Positions 1 to 13,600 of a stretch of 64,000 bases of DNA are shown one piece after another; position 1 is the stretch's first letter; every line of letters starts with the position of its first letter. Under the pieces are notes generated by a model that was given only the letters and a program-made list of their open reading frames with translations, was not told the origin of the DNA and did not search any database. The DNA is taken from contig NC_092605.1 of the NCBI RefSeq assembly GCF_047663525.1, positions 3,720,001 to 3,784,000 of the forward strand. Reading direction: 5' to 3'. The position numbers were made by a program, and so were the translations under genes. Source of the stretch: Anas platyrhynchos (taxonomy: Eukaryota > Chordata > Aves > Anseriformes > Anatidae).

Positions 1-939
1 ATCCGTAGACGAAATTAAACATAATCTGGGCCTGGTGCCCAGAAAAATCAGCTATTCCCTCTAGCAGAGCTAAGGCAAAATATAGCACATAAATCATGAG
101 AAAAATTGTTTTAAATGTACTGGCCTCAATAATATACAGTAAATTTTCAGCAGCCTTTAGAAGATGAGGCGGAGATGGTAAGGAAATTCCAGGCAAAAGG
201 ACTTCTGCCTTGATTTAGATTGAGTTTCTGGTTACAGATAAAATGTAATCCATTGTTTTTGTTAGCTCTGCAGTGTTTGAAATGTTTGTGCATTTTTTTA
301 TAACCAGTAAAAAATAAAAAGAGAAAAATTTTGTGTGATAAATGCAAAAGAGTCAAAACAAAGGGATTGGAAGGTTCAGATCCAAAAGCTGAATGCTTAG
401 ACTTGAAAATGTGATGACAAGTTTGAAAACCCAAAGTACTGAACTGTGGCTTTCAGTATGTACTGCAGATACTTATTACATATTCTGCCGTGTTTAATGA
501 TTAAAATTAATTTGATAATCAGAAAAAAAAAAACACATGTCCAGTCACGGACTGTAGTAGCTAGGGGACAGATTCTGAACTATTTTTGTCAGGTGTCTTC
601 AGTAAGGCCTATCTGAGTTTATAGTAATTACGAACTTAAACCTATGGTAGTAAGTTTAATTTTAAACTGGGAAGATGTCGTACTATGTCACATTGATGTC
701 TGTTACTCTGTTGTACATTTTTTTTCTTTAGGTGATAGAGACAATTTTTGAATGTGAATTTTTTCTTTAACTGAAAGAGACAAGTGGGAGTGGTAGCAGT
801 AAGAAATTTCTGTCTGAATTTGAAATGCAATACATTATCGAAACCAAAGAGCAGAGTGATTCTCAAAGAATTTGAATCAGGAGGTGATCTTTACCTAAAC
901 TGATGAAACAACATCTCAAACACATTTCAGTCAAAGTGT

Positions 940-1960
940 TTAGAAGGGAGGTGAACACCTGAGGAGGTGTTCAAGAGCAGGATTAAGTAGACTTGTAAAG
1001 AAAAATTGGTCTACAAATGCAGAAGGTAGGCAAAACAGTCTCTTAGTGACATTATAACTGCCTATGGGAGTTGAGGTACAAGGAAACAGAACTGGAAATA
1101 TTGGGATGAGATTAGATTTCTGACTGAAATGCAGTTTTCTTAAAGTATATCTTGATGGAGCTGGTAGACTATGAAATGGTATTCAAGGGAAAATAGAGAT
1201 AATGTCTTGCCTCAAACTGTTGAATCTAGAACAAAAATGTTAAATATACCATTGGGAATAATTCCAATGCTTGTCTGGAATATTTGTCTAAATTTTGATC
1301 TATATTTATTAGAGAATTCTGGAAGAAGGCATTAGCCAGCTGAGATATTCCCCAGAATATTCAAGATAGCTCGGAAACTCTTTTCCTAAGATAGTAAATC
1401 CTCTCTAGAGGGTCTGTGGGACATCCAAAGAATTAAGTTGAGCCTCATTTCAAGGAAAACTGATTCTGAAGGTCCGCCAACAACTGGATAAATAAAACAA
1501 TCTTATCAAGTCAAGTACTTGATACTGCTGGAAAGGAAAAATCATACCTTTCCACTGAAGTTCCACTATAAATAAAGAGCAAGGATCTTAAAGGCTCAGT
1601 AGTGTTATTTCAACGTGCATTAATGATTTAGAAGAGGATGTGAATGACAGACTGAAGCTTGCTGAAAGGCTTAAGGGCTTTCAGTTGTAAAATATGAAGG
1701 CTGTTGAGAAATTGGATGCAAACACATGCACTAGACTTCCAGTGGTTCAATACAGACTAGTTTCACAAATCTGTTTTGCCTGTGAAATAGTACAGATTTC
1801 ATTAATTTGGCCACCTCGAGGGCCTGAAATTGCATGACGTTATAAGAAAAAAGTTCAGCGGGCATTAAGAATAATTTCTGGAATACTCTTCTCTGGAATG
1901 GTAGTGTGAAAAGCCAGGAGTGATTGGATGCATGACAACAGAAATGGAAATCAGAGTGTT
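940..1960 (+). repeat. possible degenerate CR1-like LINE remnant
   Basis: Two phrases resemble CR1 LINE sequence on the + strand: an attaatgatttagaagagga-like stretch near 1618-1640 (reverse-transcriptase end region) and an aggaggtgttcaag-like stretch near 964-977 (close to the CR1 3' end). They are out of the expected order and heavily diverged, so this may be two separate old fragments or chance similarity. Boundaries are guesses. Confidence 0.25.
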
Positions 1961-3954
1961 GTGATGTTTGTTGTCTAAAATCTGGGTCCAGCTATTACAT
2001 CTGCTTTAAAGAATGGTATCCTTTACACAGCAAGCCTCTAAATTTGACAGCAAACAGCAGGATATGACTGCTTGGTCTACAGCTGTGTTAATAATGTGTA
2101 AAGCAAATGACACACTTAAGATAATGAACTTAACAGAATGATTGTACAAGTGATGTTTTCTGGTGTGTAGTATGTGAAATATTGTGATGCGAGGAGAGCA
2201 TTTAAAAATGTATACTGTGCTGTTTGCGGAGGACAATCTCATTAAAACTGCAATACAAAAGACTTCCTATCAGGAAGGTGAGACACGGGTAATGTCCCAA
2301 GAAATGCTGCATCAAACCTTGAGCTAATCGTTGCTGGCTTCCTGCTGTTGAAAAGGAGGAGGAAGTAGGAGAGCAATTCCTTTCAACGCTGAAGCCAAAA
2401 GAAGTCATCCAGAGGTGGGGGTACCATTTAGAGAATAAGATACTGCTTTAATGTTCAAACCCTTGTTTTAGTGGCTGGGGCATGATGCAGGGACTTTAAG
2501 TGAGAAAGTCTAATTATTAATCTGACTCTTAAACTTAGAAGGGGGGTTACTTTGGTTTTGATCTTGCAATTAGAAACCTGATTAGATAGCTTGCTAAACC
2601 AAATGTTTAATTTTTACTTACAAGTTAATTTAATGTTGTAATTAGGTTGATGCTAAGTTCATAAATTTGCACTGTATTGAGGTACAGCTGAAAGGAGGAG
2701 CTACAGAAGTAACCTCCAAGGCTCTGCTCTATGAGTGAGTGATTAGGAAATTTGGGCACTGGTGGGTGCCTACTGTCAAGCTATACATGTTTTGGGGGAC
2801 TGGGTGCTTTTAGCTGCTGGCTTTTAGAAGTAATTCCTTTGCTAGTTTCAGACTGGAACCTTTTTCACTTGGAGGATGGAGAAAAGATGCCTTGCTGCTC
2901 TCAACAAACCCTTACGTGCCAATTACTGCATTTGCAAATACATATCTTTTACAAATGTGCGAAATATTTCTGCTATTTTTAGAAGTGTGGACAAGAATGA
3001 ACTCTCAGGAGACTCATTTGTTTCTGAGGCTGTCCAGCTAGATTAGAAATAATTAACTAGAAAGCAAATCCGTCTCTATTGCAAACTAAATGAAAAGGGA
3101 TTGCACAGAACTGAGTTTCAGAACCTACGTCTATTGTTATTGTTACTTTATATTGTGAATAATTATTATTGTTAATAGCAATTGTCTATTGTTAGACAAT
3201 AAGCAGCACATATCCATGTGACCTCTTCAAGGGACAGTTGAGATTCTGAACAAAGAGAGGAAGGAGAACAGAGAAAGGGAAAATACAAACAGAATTTAAG
3301 ACGATGCAGTTTGAGTGTTTGCTTTGGATAACTTTAAATAGTTTTGCTGCCTGATCTAAACAGTTCCAGTGTTGTTAGCAGTATTTCAATTCTGGGGCTG
3401 AAATTTAAAAACAGCTGGATGATTTTATCCTATTAAGGTTATGCATAATCCCTGACAACTATTAGTTTCAGAATTGTGAATATATAAAACAAGATGGAGA
3501 CTAAAGATGGCATGTTTTACTCCCTGCAGGAAGAGTTCTTTCAACCTGTCTATGGTTCAAATTGAGTTAAGTATAGGACATAAATTCAGAATATTTATGA
3601 AAAACAGTTATGGAACAGAAAACAGGAGACAATGATTCCTTTGATGATATATCAAAGTGACATTAATTCTTCTACAGCAAATGACTGAGGCAAATATAAT
3701 CATTTTGACTGCTATGTGTCACGGCCCCAGAGTGATAGTTGCTAAATGCTCCATTATTGACCTGCTGTTTTCTGATTACTTTTGAGAACAGGCATGTTAT
3801 GTGCTTCACTTAGCTGCCAGTTTATCCATGAAGTAAATTATCTGGAAGGAATGTTTTTGTAATTGTTATTTTTATAATCAAATGACTTGGGGGAAAGAAA
3901 AAAAAAAGCCTCAGATAAACACTGCAAGGAATTTGAAGGGTTGGTTGGTTGTTC

Positions 3955-3977
3955 TTTTTTTTTTTTTTTTTTTTTTT
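3955..3977 (+). repeat. poly(T) run, 23 nt
   Basis: An uninterrupted homopolymer of 23 T within the PITPNC1 intron. On the minus strand it could be an old retroposon A-tail, but no adjacent element was recognised. Confidence 0.9.
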
Positions 3978-6900
3978 CCTGTGTTCTCTTTATCTGATTA
4001 CCACTGCTTGAAATTTGGATGCAGCACATCAGGCTTGTCTCCAGTGCAGAAACTTTTCTCCAGCTGAGTGTATGAAGGATCTGCATCAAAAATGCAGCAG
4101 GGTCTGGATTACAGGATTGGAGCCTAATGCAAAGCTATTACCACAATTCCTCCTCCTTTCTCCCTTCCCTAACCCACAATCCCCTCAAAAACTGAGACTG
4201 CAGGCTAACTGGTGACATTCTAGTAAAACACAGATTTGATTGCTTGAGAGATTCTAGCAAAGGGAAGGAACTCTGCAGTATTACAATAATTAAATAATAT
4301 ATTTTTAGAAAACAACAATCTTTTATTCTTATTTAATAGTTTAAGCCCATTAAATCATCCATTTCTTCATAGAATAAATCAAACTGCCTGGAACAATTCC
4401 TTTTTTCCACCACTGGCTTATTATAAAGCAATCCAACCCCCTCTCTGGTTCATGGGACTGCCGTTTTCACTTGCACACGCTGTTTCTCACTTCCATTCTT
4501 CCTCAGGAAGCAGGATACTGTGCCCATGTATGAAGGAGATGCTAGAGGCATCGGCAATCTCCATGTGACACCGCTGCTCCCCTTCCATCCATCCTCCTCA
4601 TTTATAAATATCTCCTGTTCCTTTGAGGTTGTTGTGTGCATGACTGCCTGCATTCCTGCCTTGGGCCTTGTGGCAGCGCTGGGTATTCCTGCAGGGCACC
4701 CTCCACTCCCCGTTAGTCCCCACATCCCCTCCAGCTGTTAAGCAGAAGGGACTCTGTTCATTTTTTATTTTTTTTCCAGTTTTTGATCTTCAGTGAAGAA
4801 ATGCTGTTACCAACTGACTTCTAAAACAGCACCCAAAAGTTTTGAATTCAAAGGATGTGGTATCTAAAAGATCTCATGTTTAAAAAATTTGAATTATTTC
4901 TGCTTGGCCAGTCCCACCTCATTGTGTTCTGTAGCTCCTCACTTACTGTGTGCTTCAGATTGCTCCAAGGAGATGGCACCGTAAGGCACTGTTGTGTGTT
5001 CCTACCTAATGTAAATGTGACCATAAAAAAAAAAAAAATCAGCCTGAAAAGTGGTGGGAGATCAGAGAGAACCATTAACATTGCCATGTCTGCTTCCCCA
5101 AGCTTTTATGTTAAGATTTAGAGGGATATACTTCTGCTGCTTAAAAAAAAAAAAAAAAGCTTTAATTTTTTACTGCATAAAAATATCTTCCAAGGATGGT
5201 GGGTTAATATTCACCAGAAGCAGGAGGAGGAATGAAGTGCAGTGCTGAGGTGCCTTGCAGTTCAGTTCTAGGAACATCCGGCAGAAAGAAACTGAATGGA
5301 AAATGAAACCCCCAAAAATGGTGAAATAGTAAAATAGCTCTCACACGAACCAGGTTAGAGAGGACAAAGAAACCTTTCTCAGTTCCCTTCTGTCCAGTGT
5401 ATTTACTGGCAACCACAGGAATTCCTTCAGCCACCTCGGATGTAGTTACTATGCGAGGGTTATTTTTACAGTCTTCTGCCTGAACTGCTTGCAAAACACC
5501 ATATGTGTTTGACTGTCTCTTTAAGGCTTTGGCAAGTGTTTTGGCACACTTAGGTTGTACCCTGTTCTTGTAAGTGTTTCTTATTGCTATGGCAACGCTA
5601 ATCAATCACCACCTAAAAATAGGCCTTTCATTTTTCAAGAGGCTATCTGTAGTGAATTGAAAATCCAATTGCAGGATGTGTTTGCCGTATGCTGCTTGCA
5701 TTTGACTTTATTTTAATCTGGAAATACCCCTGCTTCTGTGTGGTAATTACAAGTACAGACTCACGGTTGTTTCACTGCTTACTCTCCTGAGCTTTAATCC
5801 TCTCCTGGTGCTTCCAACAAGGATGCCAAACACAGAAAGTTTAAAACAAACAGACGCAAACACCCACACACACAAAGAGGAAGAAAGCACCCAAGATATT
5901 TTTCTTATTTGTTTTCTGAGTGTCACAGGTGTACTGGATTGTAGTAATTTTTTAAGGAGTTTATAACACATCTAAAAACATCTGGAGGTGACAATACAAG
6001 ATGCCTCCTTTGAAAGTGTTACTCAAAGCAACCTTATTGAAGACCCTGGGACTTTGAAGGCACTAGGACTACTCTCTAGAATTCAAGCCTAATTTTAAAT
6101 TAAAGATTCAATTTGCTGCTGTTTCTTTTTTCTAAAGAGGCACCTTGCAAGCTGTAGAGATAATGAAATGGAAAATTGGAAATGGTGTCCCGTGCGTTCC
6201 AGTGCGTGCTCAGCGTATCGATCCCTGCCAGGTTTGTGCTGGAAGAACACACGCCCTGGGGAGGCACAGCAAAAAGGGAGTGGTGCTCTGAAAAAAAACC
6301 TACCAACAGGTTTATTACCTACCACTCGCTCCCAAGTTTGATTCTGACTGTTGCATAACACTTTTAATCCCTGGCTAAGTAAATATGCAGCCACTCAAGT
6401 AGAAAAAAAAGTACTTTTTGCATGAGTAATAAAGTCTTTTGAATGATGCATAAACAGTTTTCTGGTTCTGCCAGAGCCCTCTGCCAATTAGTCAGAGTGC
6501 AGCTGATGAATCATGAGACACATTCTGTGAAACGCTCAAAAATTTGGACCCTGCTAAGTGTTCTTGAAAGCCAATGAGACCCCCCACAGCTGCTGAAACA
6601 GTGGTTGCCAGTCCGTTCAGTTTTTGAGAGCTGTATTTGCAATCCAGTACTTTTTGTTGAATTTTGGATTTCATTTGGAGGTAAATTCAAGTTACCATCT
6701 ACAATCTCAAATTAGATTGTTATAGTCCTCTCCTTTTTACTAGTAAACAGGAAGGTTGACCTTTGATATCTTTGTGCAAAAAAAATGGCTTTCTACTTTC
6801 TAATGAGGTGGTTTGAGGTGAAAGACACGTAATTTTTCTGTAGTACTCTGAGTCTTTTCTTCATGTTCTTTTTTTGTTTTTTGAAATACCAGACTAGAAG

Positions 6901-8441
6901 ATCTTTTTCTGCAGTTTAGATTCAGGGTTACAGGAAACACCTAGATTCAAGCAGTGGCTTGCTGAACTGCTACAGGCAGCCTAATACAGCCTAAAGTTCA
7001 ATATATAAAATGGCTGCATTTCAAAGTATTGTGATCTGACTCAGTGCTGGTAAGTGGTAGACAGTGGTTGAAAATAGTAGGGTTCATTTTGTTTGGTTGG
7101 TTTGGTTTTTAGATTGCAAGGTAAAAGGGAAATCTGTCACTTGGCTTTACTCAGAATTTCCCATGCTTTGGATCAACAGCACAAAGGTTTTTCATGTTTT
7201 GCGTTTCATCCATCACTGTGTGACTTAAAAGCAAAAGCAACTATTTCTATAAAGAACGATGCGCATGAAAATTGAAAAATGTACTCTGTTCAACAACTGA
7301 ATTTCTAGAGTTAGATCATAAGCAAAGATGCTTCAGTCAGGACCAGGGATGAGGAATTCCCTCAGCAAGGATGTTAGCTTTGATGAGCTGTAAGTGTGAA
7401 AGATGCTGTAGAGTTTTCAAATCTGACAATGGGGCCATAAATGCAGCACCAAGTCTTGTGGTGGACCCTGCTGCCTCTTGAATGAGAGCTGAGAAAACTC
7501 TGCAACCCACAGCCATTAAGGTCAGCATAGTCAGAGCAATTTCCATAGCCTCTGAGGTTTTGGACAAACTCCTAGACTCAGACTGTATTACATAAAAGTT
7601 TGCACACTCCCAAAGCTCCAACCTAGATACGCAATCTGCTTAAGCGTTACAGTCTTGATGGCCCTTACGCTGGTGCATCCACTGCTTCCATTGTATCAAA
7701 GACTAGATTTTGGTTCGGGGGTGTTGATTTTGTTTAAGCGTTTCACAAAGAAAATTAAATTTTAGTCCTCAAATCAAGAGGGTGGATACTTAACTGACAC
7801 TGACGTGTAAGTAAAACTTTGAGATATGCAGATGCTATGCTAGTAAACTGTTAGACTTTATAATATTATGGCATACATCTCTACTACTTCTGGTGAAAAT
7901 GTTCCTAAAAGCTGTTATTCTGACCTAGGTATTGAGTCTGTAGTAGTGCAGTACCAGTTATTGCACTCAGTAACAGTACTGGTAACTGCAGATAAAAACA
8001 AACTGTATTCATTGGCAGGCTCCTCTCATTTCCTCAAGGATGCTTTCCCACGGGATGCCCATATGCAGAGCTCCAGGTTATTGTCAGCAGGAGCTCTGTA
8101 TGCCTGGACTGTGATCCCAGTAGTTAGAGATCTTTGTAAAATACAAGGTTGACGTATGCGGAGTTTTTGAAATTCATAACCCGTGTTTTCACCATCCAAG
8201 CACTGATGGAGTTATTTTCCAAATTCTCTAAAAGCTGTGCAGTAGATGTCTGTGGTTAGGTTATATATATATCTTTTTTCTTTTTTTTTTTTTTAAGATC
8301 CGCGTTTTATAATCCACCTCCAGTAGTAATTTACCTTTTCAACCTTCTGTGTTCTCCTGCAAACACAGAAAACAACTAGAATGTTGTTTTATACTTTTTG
8401 AATATGAACCCTCAGAGTGACAATGAACAGTGGTTTAGATG

Positions 8442-8500
8442 ATGCTGGGTCATTCCATATCCTTTAGTTGATCTCTGTGTATGCTGGGTCATTCCATATC
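8442..8500 (+). repeat. 20-bp direct repeat, two copies 39 nt apart
   Basis: The 20-mer atgctgggtcattccatatc occurs at 8442-8461 and again, identically, at 8481-8500. The short spacer does not continue the repeat beyond these 20 bases. Confidence 0.9.
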
Positions 8501-8654
8501 TCCTGTAGCAATACATTTATAACTTTTTATTAATTTAAGAGCATTTGATTATACAATTCTTAAAATCAATCCCTTTTTTTCATCTTTCCTTCCAACCAGC
8601 ATTAATATAATTCAAGGATCTTCATCCCCCCCTCCTTATGACAAACCTCAATGT

Positions 8655-8690
8655 TTATTATTATTATTGTTGTTGTTGTTGTTATTGTTA
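8655..8690 (+). repeat. TTA/TTG triplet microsatellite
   Basis: A run of TTA and TTG triplets inside PITPNC1 intronic DNA. It creates a spurious short Ile/Val-rich open frame. Confidence 0.85.
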
Positions 8691-9855
8691 TAAACTTCTT
8701 TCCATGTGAGTCCTGCTGTTTGCTGAGGCATTTAGCTGTCTGCCAGAACAGGAGCAAAATACTGAGTTACATGGTAAAACTTCAATTTGGAGAATATCTG
8801 GAGTCTTTTCGTCCAAATGCTTATAAATATTGTATATTTTCAACTGGCACTTTGAGATGTATATACAGGAAAGGTTTAATTGCCCACAAAATATGAGTAA
8901 TAAGGAACTAGTAGATCTGTCATTGAACTTGCCCCATCTTGTACTTGCTAATTTTTTTTATATTTTATTTTTGGCACCCCATGTATTTACTCAATGAACA
9001 AGTTGCATAGCTGAGAGCTAGTCACAGTTCAGATGGGATTGATTTTCGGATTTATATGATCTGAAGAGAAGCCTGTGTGGTCTGTGCATCTGCAGCAGCA
9101 ACATGTTACATGGGAATATTTCATTATGTTAATGGGGAGACAGTTTGACCAGGAGCCTTCCTTCCTCCCCCAAAGGAATCTGTTATCCGTGTAGTCCATG
9201 GCACCAGAACCCTGTTCTGGTAAAACTATCATTCTTTTTTGCACCAATGACTGGCTGTAGATGTGCTCATGAATACTGGATATCCTGTGATCAAATGAGA
9301 TTGAACGATGGCTTTTTAGATGAGATCCACGGAATTGGGAACATATTTTCTCTAGTCTCAAAGGAGGTGGCTTCTCATTTCAATTTGGTTGCACTGTAAA
9401 TTGCCGTCAAAATCACCTCCTTTCTTAGTCATCCGTCCATCCCTTAAAAGAATTCTGCAAATTTTATCAAGTCCTAACTTGGAGTAAGAGCAGTGTGAAC
9501 ACTGAGGCATCATAATGTCCTCGTTGTATAATCTGTATGTACAAGGCGTGAAGTAGGCAGAGTCTTTGCAAAGACGCTTTGCCATAGGGTATTAGTGATG
9601 CATCATACAAGGAAGTGGCACTTGGGTTTCACGGGCAGTTAATGCAAGAAAAGACTTGACTAACAGTAAAGACGCTGTTCAACCAACATCCTCTGGATAT
9701 TTTTTAGATACCAGCTCTATCTGCCTATCTGAAATATTGAATTGAAAGAACTGTGAAATGCTAAAGATATTTGAAATATTTCCTCCACTGGAATTATGTT
9801 GCCTAGTATTATAAACTCTAGTCTTGATAACCCAACTAAATTAAGTAATCCACAG

Positions 9856-9893
9856 AAAAAAAAAAAATATATATATATATATGTATATATATT
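9856..9893 (+). repeat. poly(A) plus AT dinucleotide microsatellite
   Basis: A run of A bases passes directly into alternating AT with one G interruption. It is a simple repeat in an intron. Confidence 0.9.
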
Positions 9894-10090
9894 ATTCTGA
9901 TATAAAATACAGAAATACTATTTTGATAGAAAACAAACAAACAAAAAACCACAACATTTGTGCATTCCTAATTTTCTTGCATTATTATCCAAAGAGGAAT
10001 TTGGGTCTAGTATAAAAGACTTGCCATGGCAACTCATAATCCATCTTCATTTAATTAATAGGAAATTATACTAAAATTCCTTTCCCACTG

Positions 10091-10124
10091 AAAAAAAAAA
10101 AAAAAAGAAAAAGAAAGAAAGAAA
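10091..10124 (+). repeat. A-rich / GAAA microsatellite
   Basis: Sixteen A bases followed by irregular GAAA units, about 460 nt upstream of the first visible PITPNC1 exon. It is most likely a decayed A-tail or simple repeat. Confidence 0.85.
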
Positions 10125-10581
10125 CCTTGCATGTTAAAATATTATAACTGTTTGGTTAGAACCTGCAGCTAGTGAAAAGTCCTTGGATTATTTTTTTATG
10201 GAGGATAGACTAATCTGTGATGGTGAGTATCTAGATGCTCTTGAGATGGTCAGGTATTGCACTTACAGCAAGACATTCAGGACATTTGTACTCCTGTGTA
10301 TAGTGTGCATGAAAGTTGTTGTATCTAGTTATTCCAGAGTACTCATAGTAATTTATTTATACCTTCATTTTAGTATTCAACTTTCAGATATAACCTCTGT
10401 AGCCTTCTAGAATCATAAATCCCTTTACTTTTGTGTTGTATAAAATTTGACACTTTTTCTTGAAGTAATCTGAAAAAAAATAAAAATAAGAAAGCCAGTA
10501 CCAAACAGGATGTACTGATATGTCAGCTGATGATGCAGGCATATTTTTTATCACATCAAACATATTTTTCTTTTATTGCAG

Positions 10582-10653
10582 TGTTCATTTTTGCCTAAAT
10601 TCTCCATTCATATAGAGACAAAATATGAGGACAACAAAGGAAGCAATGACAGC
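10582..10653 (+). CDS. PITPNC1: PITPNC1 exon, residues about 99-122
   Basis: Phase 0 at both ends, 24 codons, between a ttttattgcag acceptor and a gtaagt donor. It encodes CSFLPKFSIHIETKYEDNKG followed by SNDS, nearly identical to the human segment, which has T where this has the last S. It is part of the lipid-binding PITP domain. It is too short to stand out as an open frame and was found by looking for the missing piece of the protein. Confidence 0.95.
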
Positions 10654-13600
10654 GTAAGTATGATGACTTTTGCAAAAGTTAATTTAATTATTTTAATTAA
10701 TCACAGTCTATTCTGAATCCTTCAGTCTGAGAAAAAGGCCTTATCAGGTTGGTATTTCTGCACCTACCTGGACACAAGCAGCTTGTCAGCTTGGAAAGTA
10801 GTTACCTAAAGTATGAGGAGATGAAAGTTTCGTGTACCCAACTTCCTTTCTGCATCTCACTTTCTACCTCTTCCTTCTCTAAAGACAACATGGTTTATGT
10901 ATGTGAGTTTAGTATTGATGAGCGTTTATGGAGAATGAAGAAAAGATTATTTTTTTAAATTGGATTCTACTTTATCTGTTTCACATTATTCTCTCTGAGT
11001 GAAGGGGGTTGAAATCAAAGGAGCTGTTTGCTAGAGCAAGCAGGAAACTAAACAATGGTCAGAGATGAGATCTCTGTAAACAACTTCAAGGGAGCAACAG
11101 CTGGGCTATTGAGGTGATGCCGTTGGCAATCACTTACCAAAAATTACAAAGTTCCCAGAGTGAGAGCTTAGAGATGAAACGGGTAATTAACTATGTGAAA
11201 TTCTCCATGGAGGAAGGATGGGAGTGAGTAGCCAGCAGCTGCTGGGCGGAAATGTTGATTAGGAAGAGAAGGTAGGAGGTCACTCACATCTTGTTGCCCT
11301 GACAGGGAGCAAAGCAAGAAAGGAGTTATGTTAGATAAAGCCAGGCACATGAAGATACCTCCGTTGGATGAGTACACAAATCTGTTTCTGTATGTTTGAT
11401 GGTGGCATGCTTTAAATCACTGTTTGTTGCAGACTTAGGGGAAGAAGTTTCTTACAGGCGTGAAATGCAGGTTAAAACATCTGGAAAATTGATCTGTAAT
11501 ACAGAGACCTAATGAAGCAGTGTTTAAACTCTTCCATGAGAAAGAACAAGGCAGTAAAGCAGATTTTAAAGGGATCTGAGACACAGTCTTTTAGTTCCCA
11601 GAGATGTCCCTGTAGCAAGCTTATTAAGGTTAAGATGGGAGTTTTGTGTCCCTCACTGCCTTGGGCCTGTGTTGATGAGGCTGACGGCTGTTGCACTGCT
11701 TATGGCAGAATAATTACATGTAAAAGAACAAGGTATAATTTTAGAATAGACTAGAATAGTTCAGTTGGCAGGGACCTACAAAGACCATCGAGTCCAACTG
11801 CCTGACTGCTCCAGAACTAACCCAAAGCTCCAACATTATCGAGGGAATCTCTAAATGCCTCTTGCCCACTGACAGGCATGGGGCATCAGCCACCTTGCTG
11901 GGAAACCTGGTCTGGTGTTTGACCACCCTCATGATAAAGATATTTTTTTTCTAACATCTAGTCTGAAGCCAGTTTGACTTCTAATTGAATACATATTTTT
12001 GGCATTCAGACACTTTCCCAGTGGTAACGTGACAGAGATCGACTACTAACCACCAGACACCAACAGCTTTCAGCCACTGCAAGACTAAAACAGATTTAGA
12101 TCAGTGAGAGGGGAAAAAAAGTGTATTATATTACCAACTGTCTGAGCTCTGCATTATGTAATTTATGCACTTTTTAATGTTCACTTCTACTTTTTGGCAG
12201 CACTTTAATTCAAAGCAAGCCCACACCTTTGGTTTCAGAAGGGTGTAGATTAGTCTTCTGGTACATTGTAATATCAGCAGTAAGAAGACATGTTCTGTAC
12301 TGATGCCTGACAGGAAGAACTGAAGCTATTTAACCAGTAAATTTTATTTTATTTTTTTCTGTGTGTCAGCTTTGTAGCTAAAATACTATGAATCAAGCTC
12401 TGAATAGTCCCAGCCAGAGAATTTGAGATGAAAGTAACACAGGTAGGAGACTCAGATTATGTAAATCAGAACATCAACGCTTCTTGAATCCAGGTCTTCA
12501 AAATGTAATTTTAACAGGAGTACCAGTGGAGTTATGTTTTATCAGCTTCATATAAAGAACATGAGTCATAGTCCAGGCAAATATTTGCCAAGATTAACAT
12601 CTTTAATTGACCCTGATTTGAAGTGAGGGGGAGAAAAAGAAGCTGAATTAGAAGAACTGTAATTCTGAGAGTTACGTGCTAGTGCAAACAGGGTAAACCA
12701 ATGAAGATCTACATATTTTTGTGTTGATCCAGTGACATTTACCTGGTGACACAGATGTGGTACAGCACTGAGATGCAGGAAGGTTAATAAATGTGGAGAG
12801 ACCTGAGAGCCCATTGGAGCCCATGGGGAGACTTGTATTAAACTGAACACATCAGGACTGGGACTCACTTAAGAAAATGCAAAGTGTATTTTTCCTTCGT
12901 AACAGACAAGTTTAGATTAAGTGTCACTGTGTTTTCAAAGGCAGAAAACAACAGGGATCCATTTACAGCATCCATTTCTAGAGATCTCCGTAGATAGTTG
13001 TATTTTTCTTCATTGCAGCTATTGTCTTTGGCTGAAAAAGAACTTATCCAAAAAATACTCAGGTAAAATTTGCAGATGTAATGCAAAATATAGTGAATGA
13101 ACTTTAATATTACAGTAATGAGGGTAATAATGCATGGCAGATTTTCACTAAACTATTTCTAGATTTTGAGATCGTAAAGTTTTTTGAACTCTGATCTATT
13201 TGTCATTTCCATGCTATCTAATAAAGCACATATTGATTGTAGAAAGCAATAATTAGATATGAGGATACTAAAGCTAATTACATTGATTAGTAGAATAAAG
13301 CAATATAAATGTTCTCAGTTTCCTGTTGTCATTTAGGAGACTAGTGTATTATTATTTTATTTAATATGTTGCATTGTCTGGTAAGATTCTATCTAATTAC
13401 TGCAATATATCTTGATGCAAACATCCTTCTGATTTTTCTTCCCAACTATCTTGATAGAAGTAACTAGTGAAAGAGAATGATTCCTGCTTTGGAACTTAAT
13501 TTTTCTGTCTCAGACTTTGCCATAATTTTAAGCTATTTTAAACGTGCTTAAAGCATTGTTATTATGATCTGTTAAAGACTGCACTTGGTTTGCACAAATA

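Larger units (their letters stand above)
1..10581. other. PITPNC1: PITPNC1 intronic sequence upstream of first visible exon
   Basis: AT-rich noncoding DNA. I looked for the exons encoding the first about 98 PITPNC1 residues (for example the segment ending WNYYPYTITEYT) and saw none, so this stretch is read as intron. It contains homopolymer and microsatellite runs, a degenerate CR1-like stretch near the left end, a tandemly repeated 20-mer and a few hairpins, listed separately. The open frames here are short and show no recognisable protein. Confidence 0.7.

Noticed and set aside
8651..8896. 81-codon frame starting with Ile/Val repeats
   Set aside because: The N-terminus is a TTA/TTG microsatellite and the rest shows no recognisable protein.
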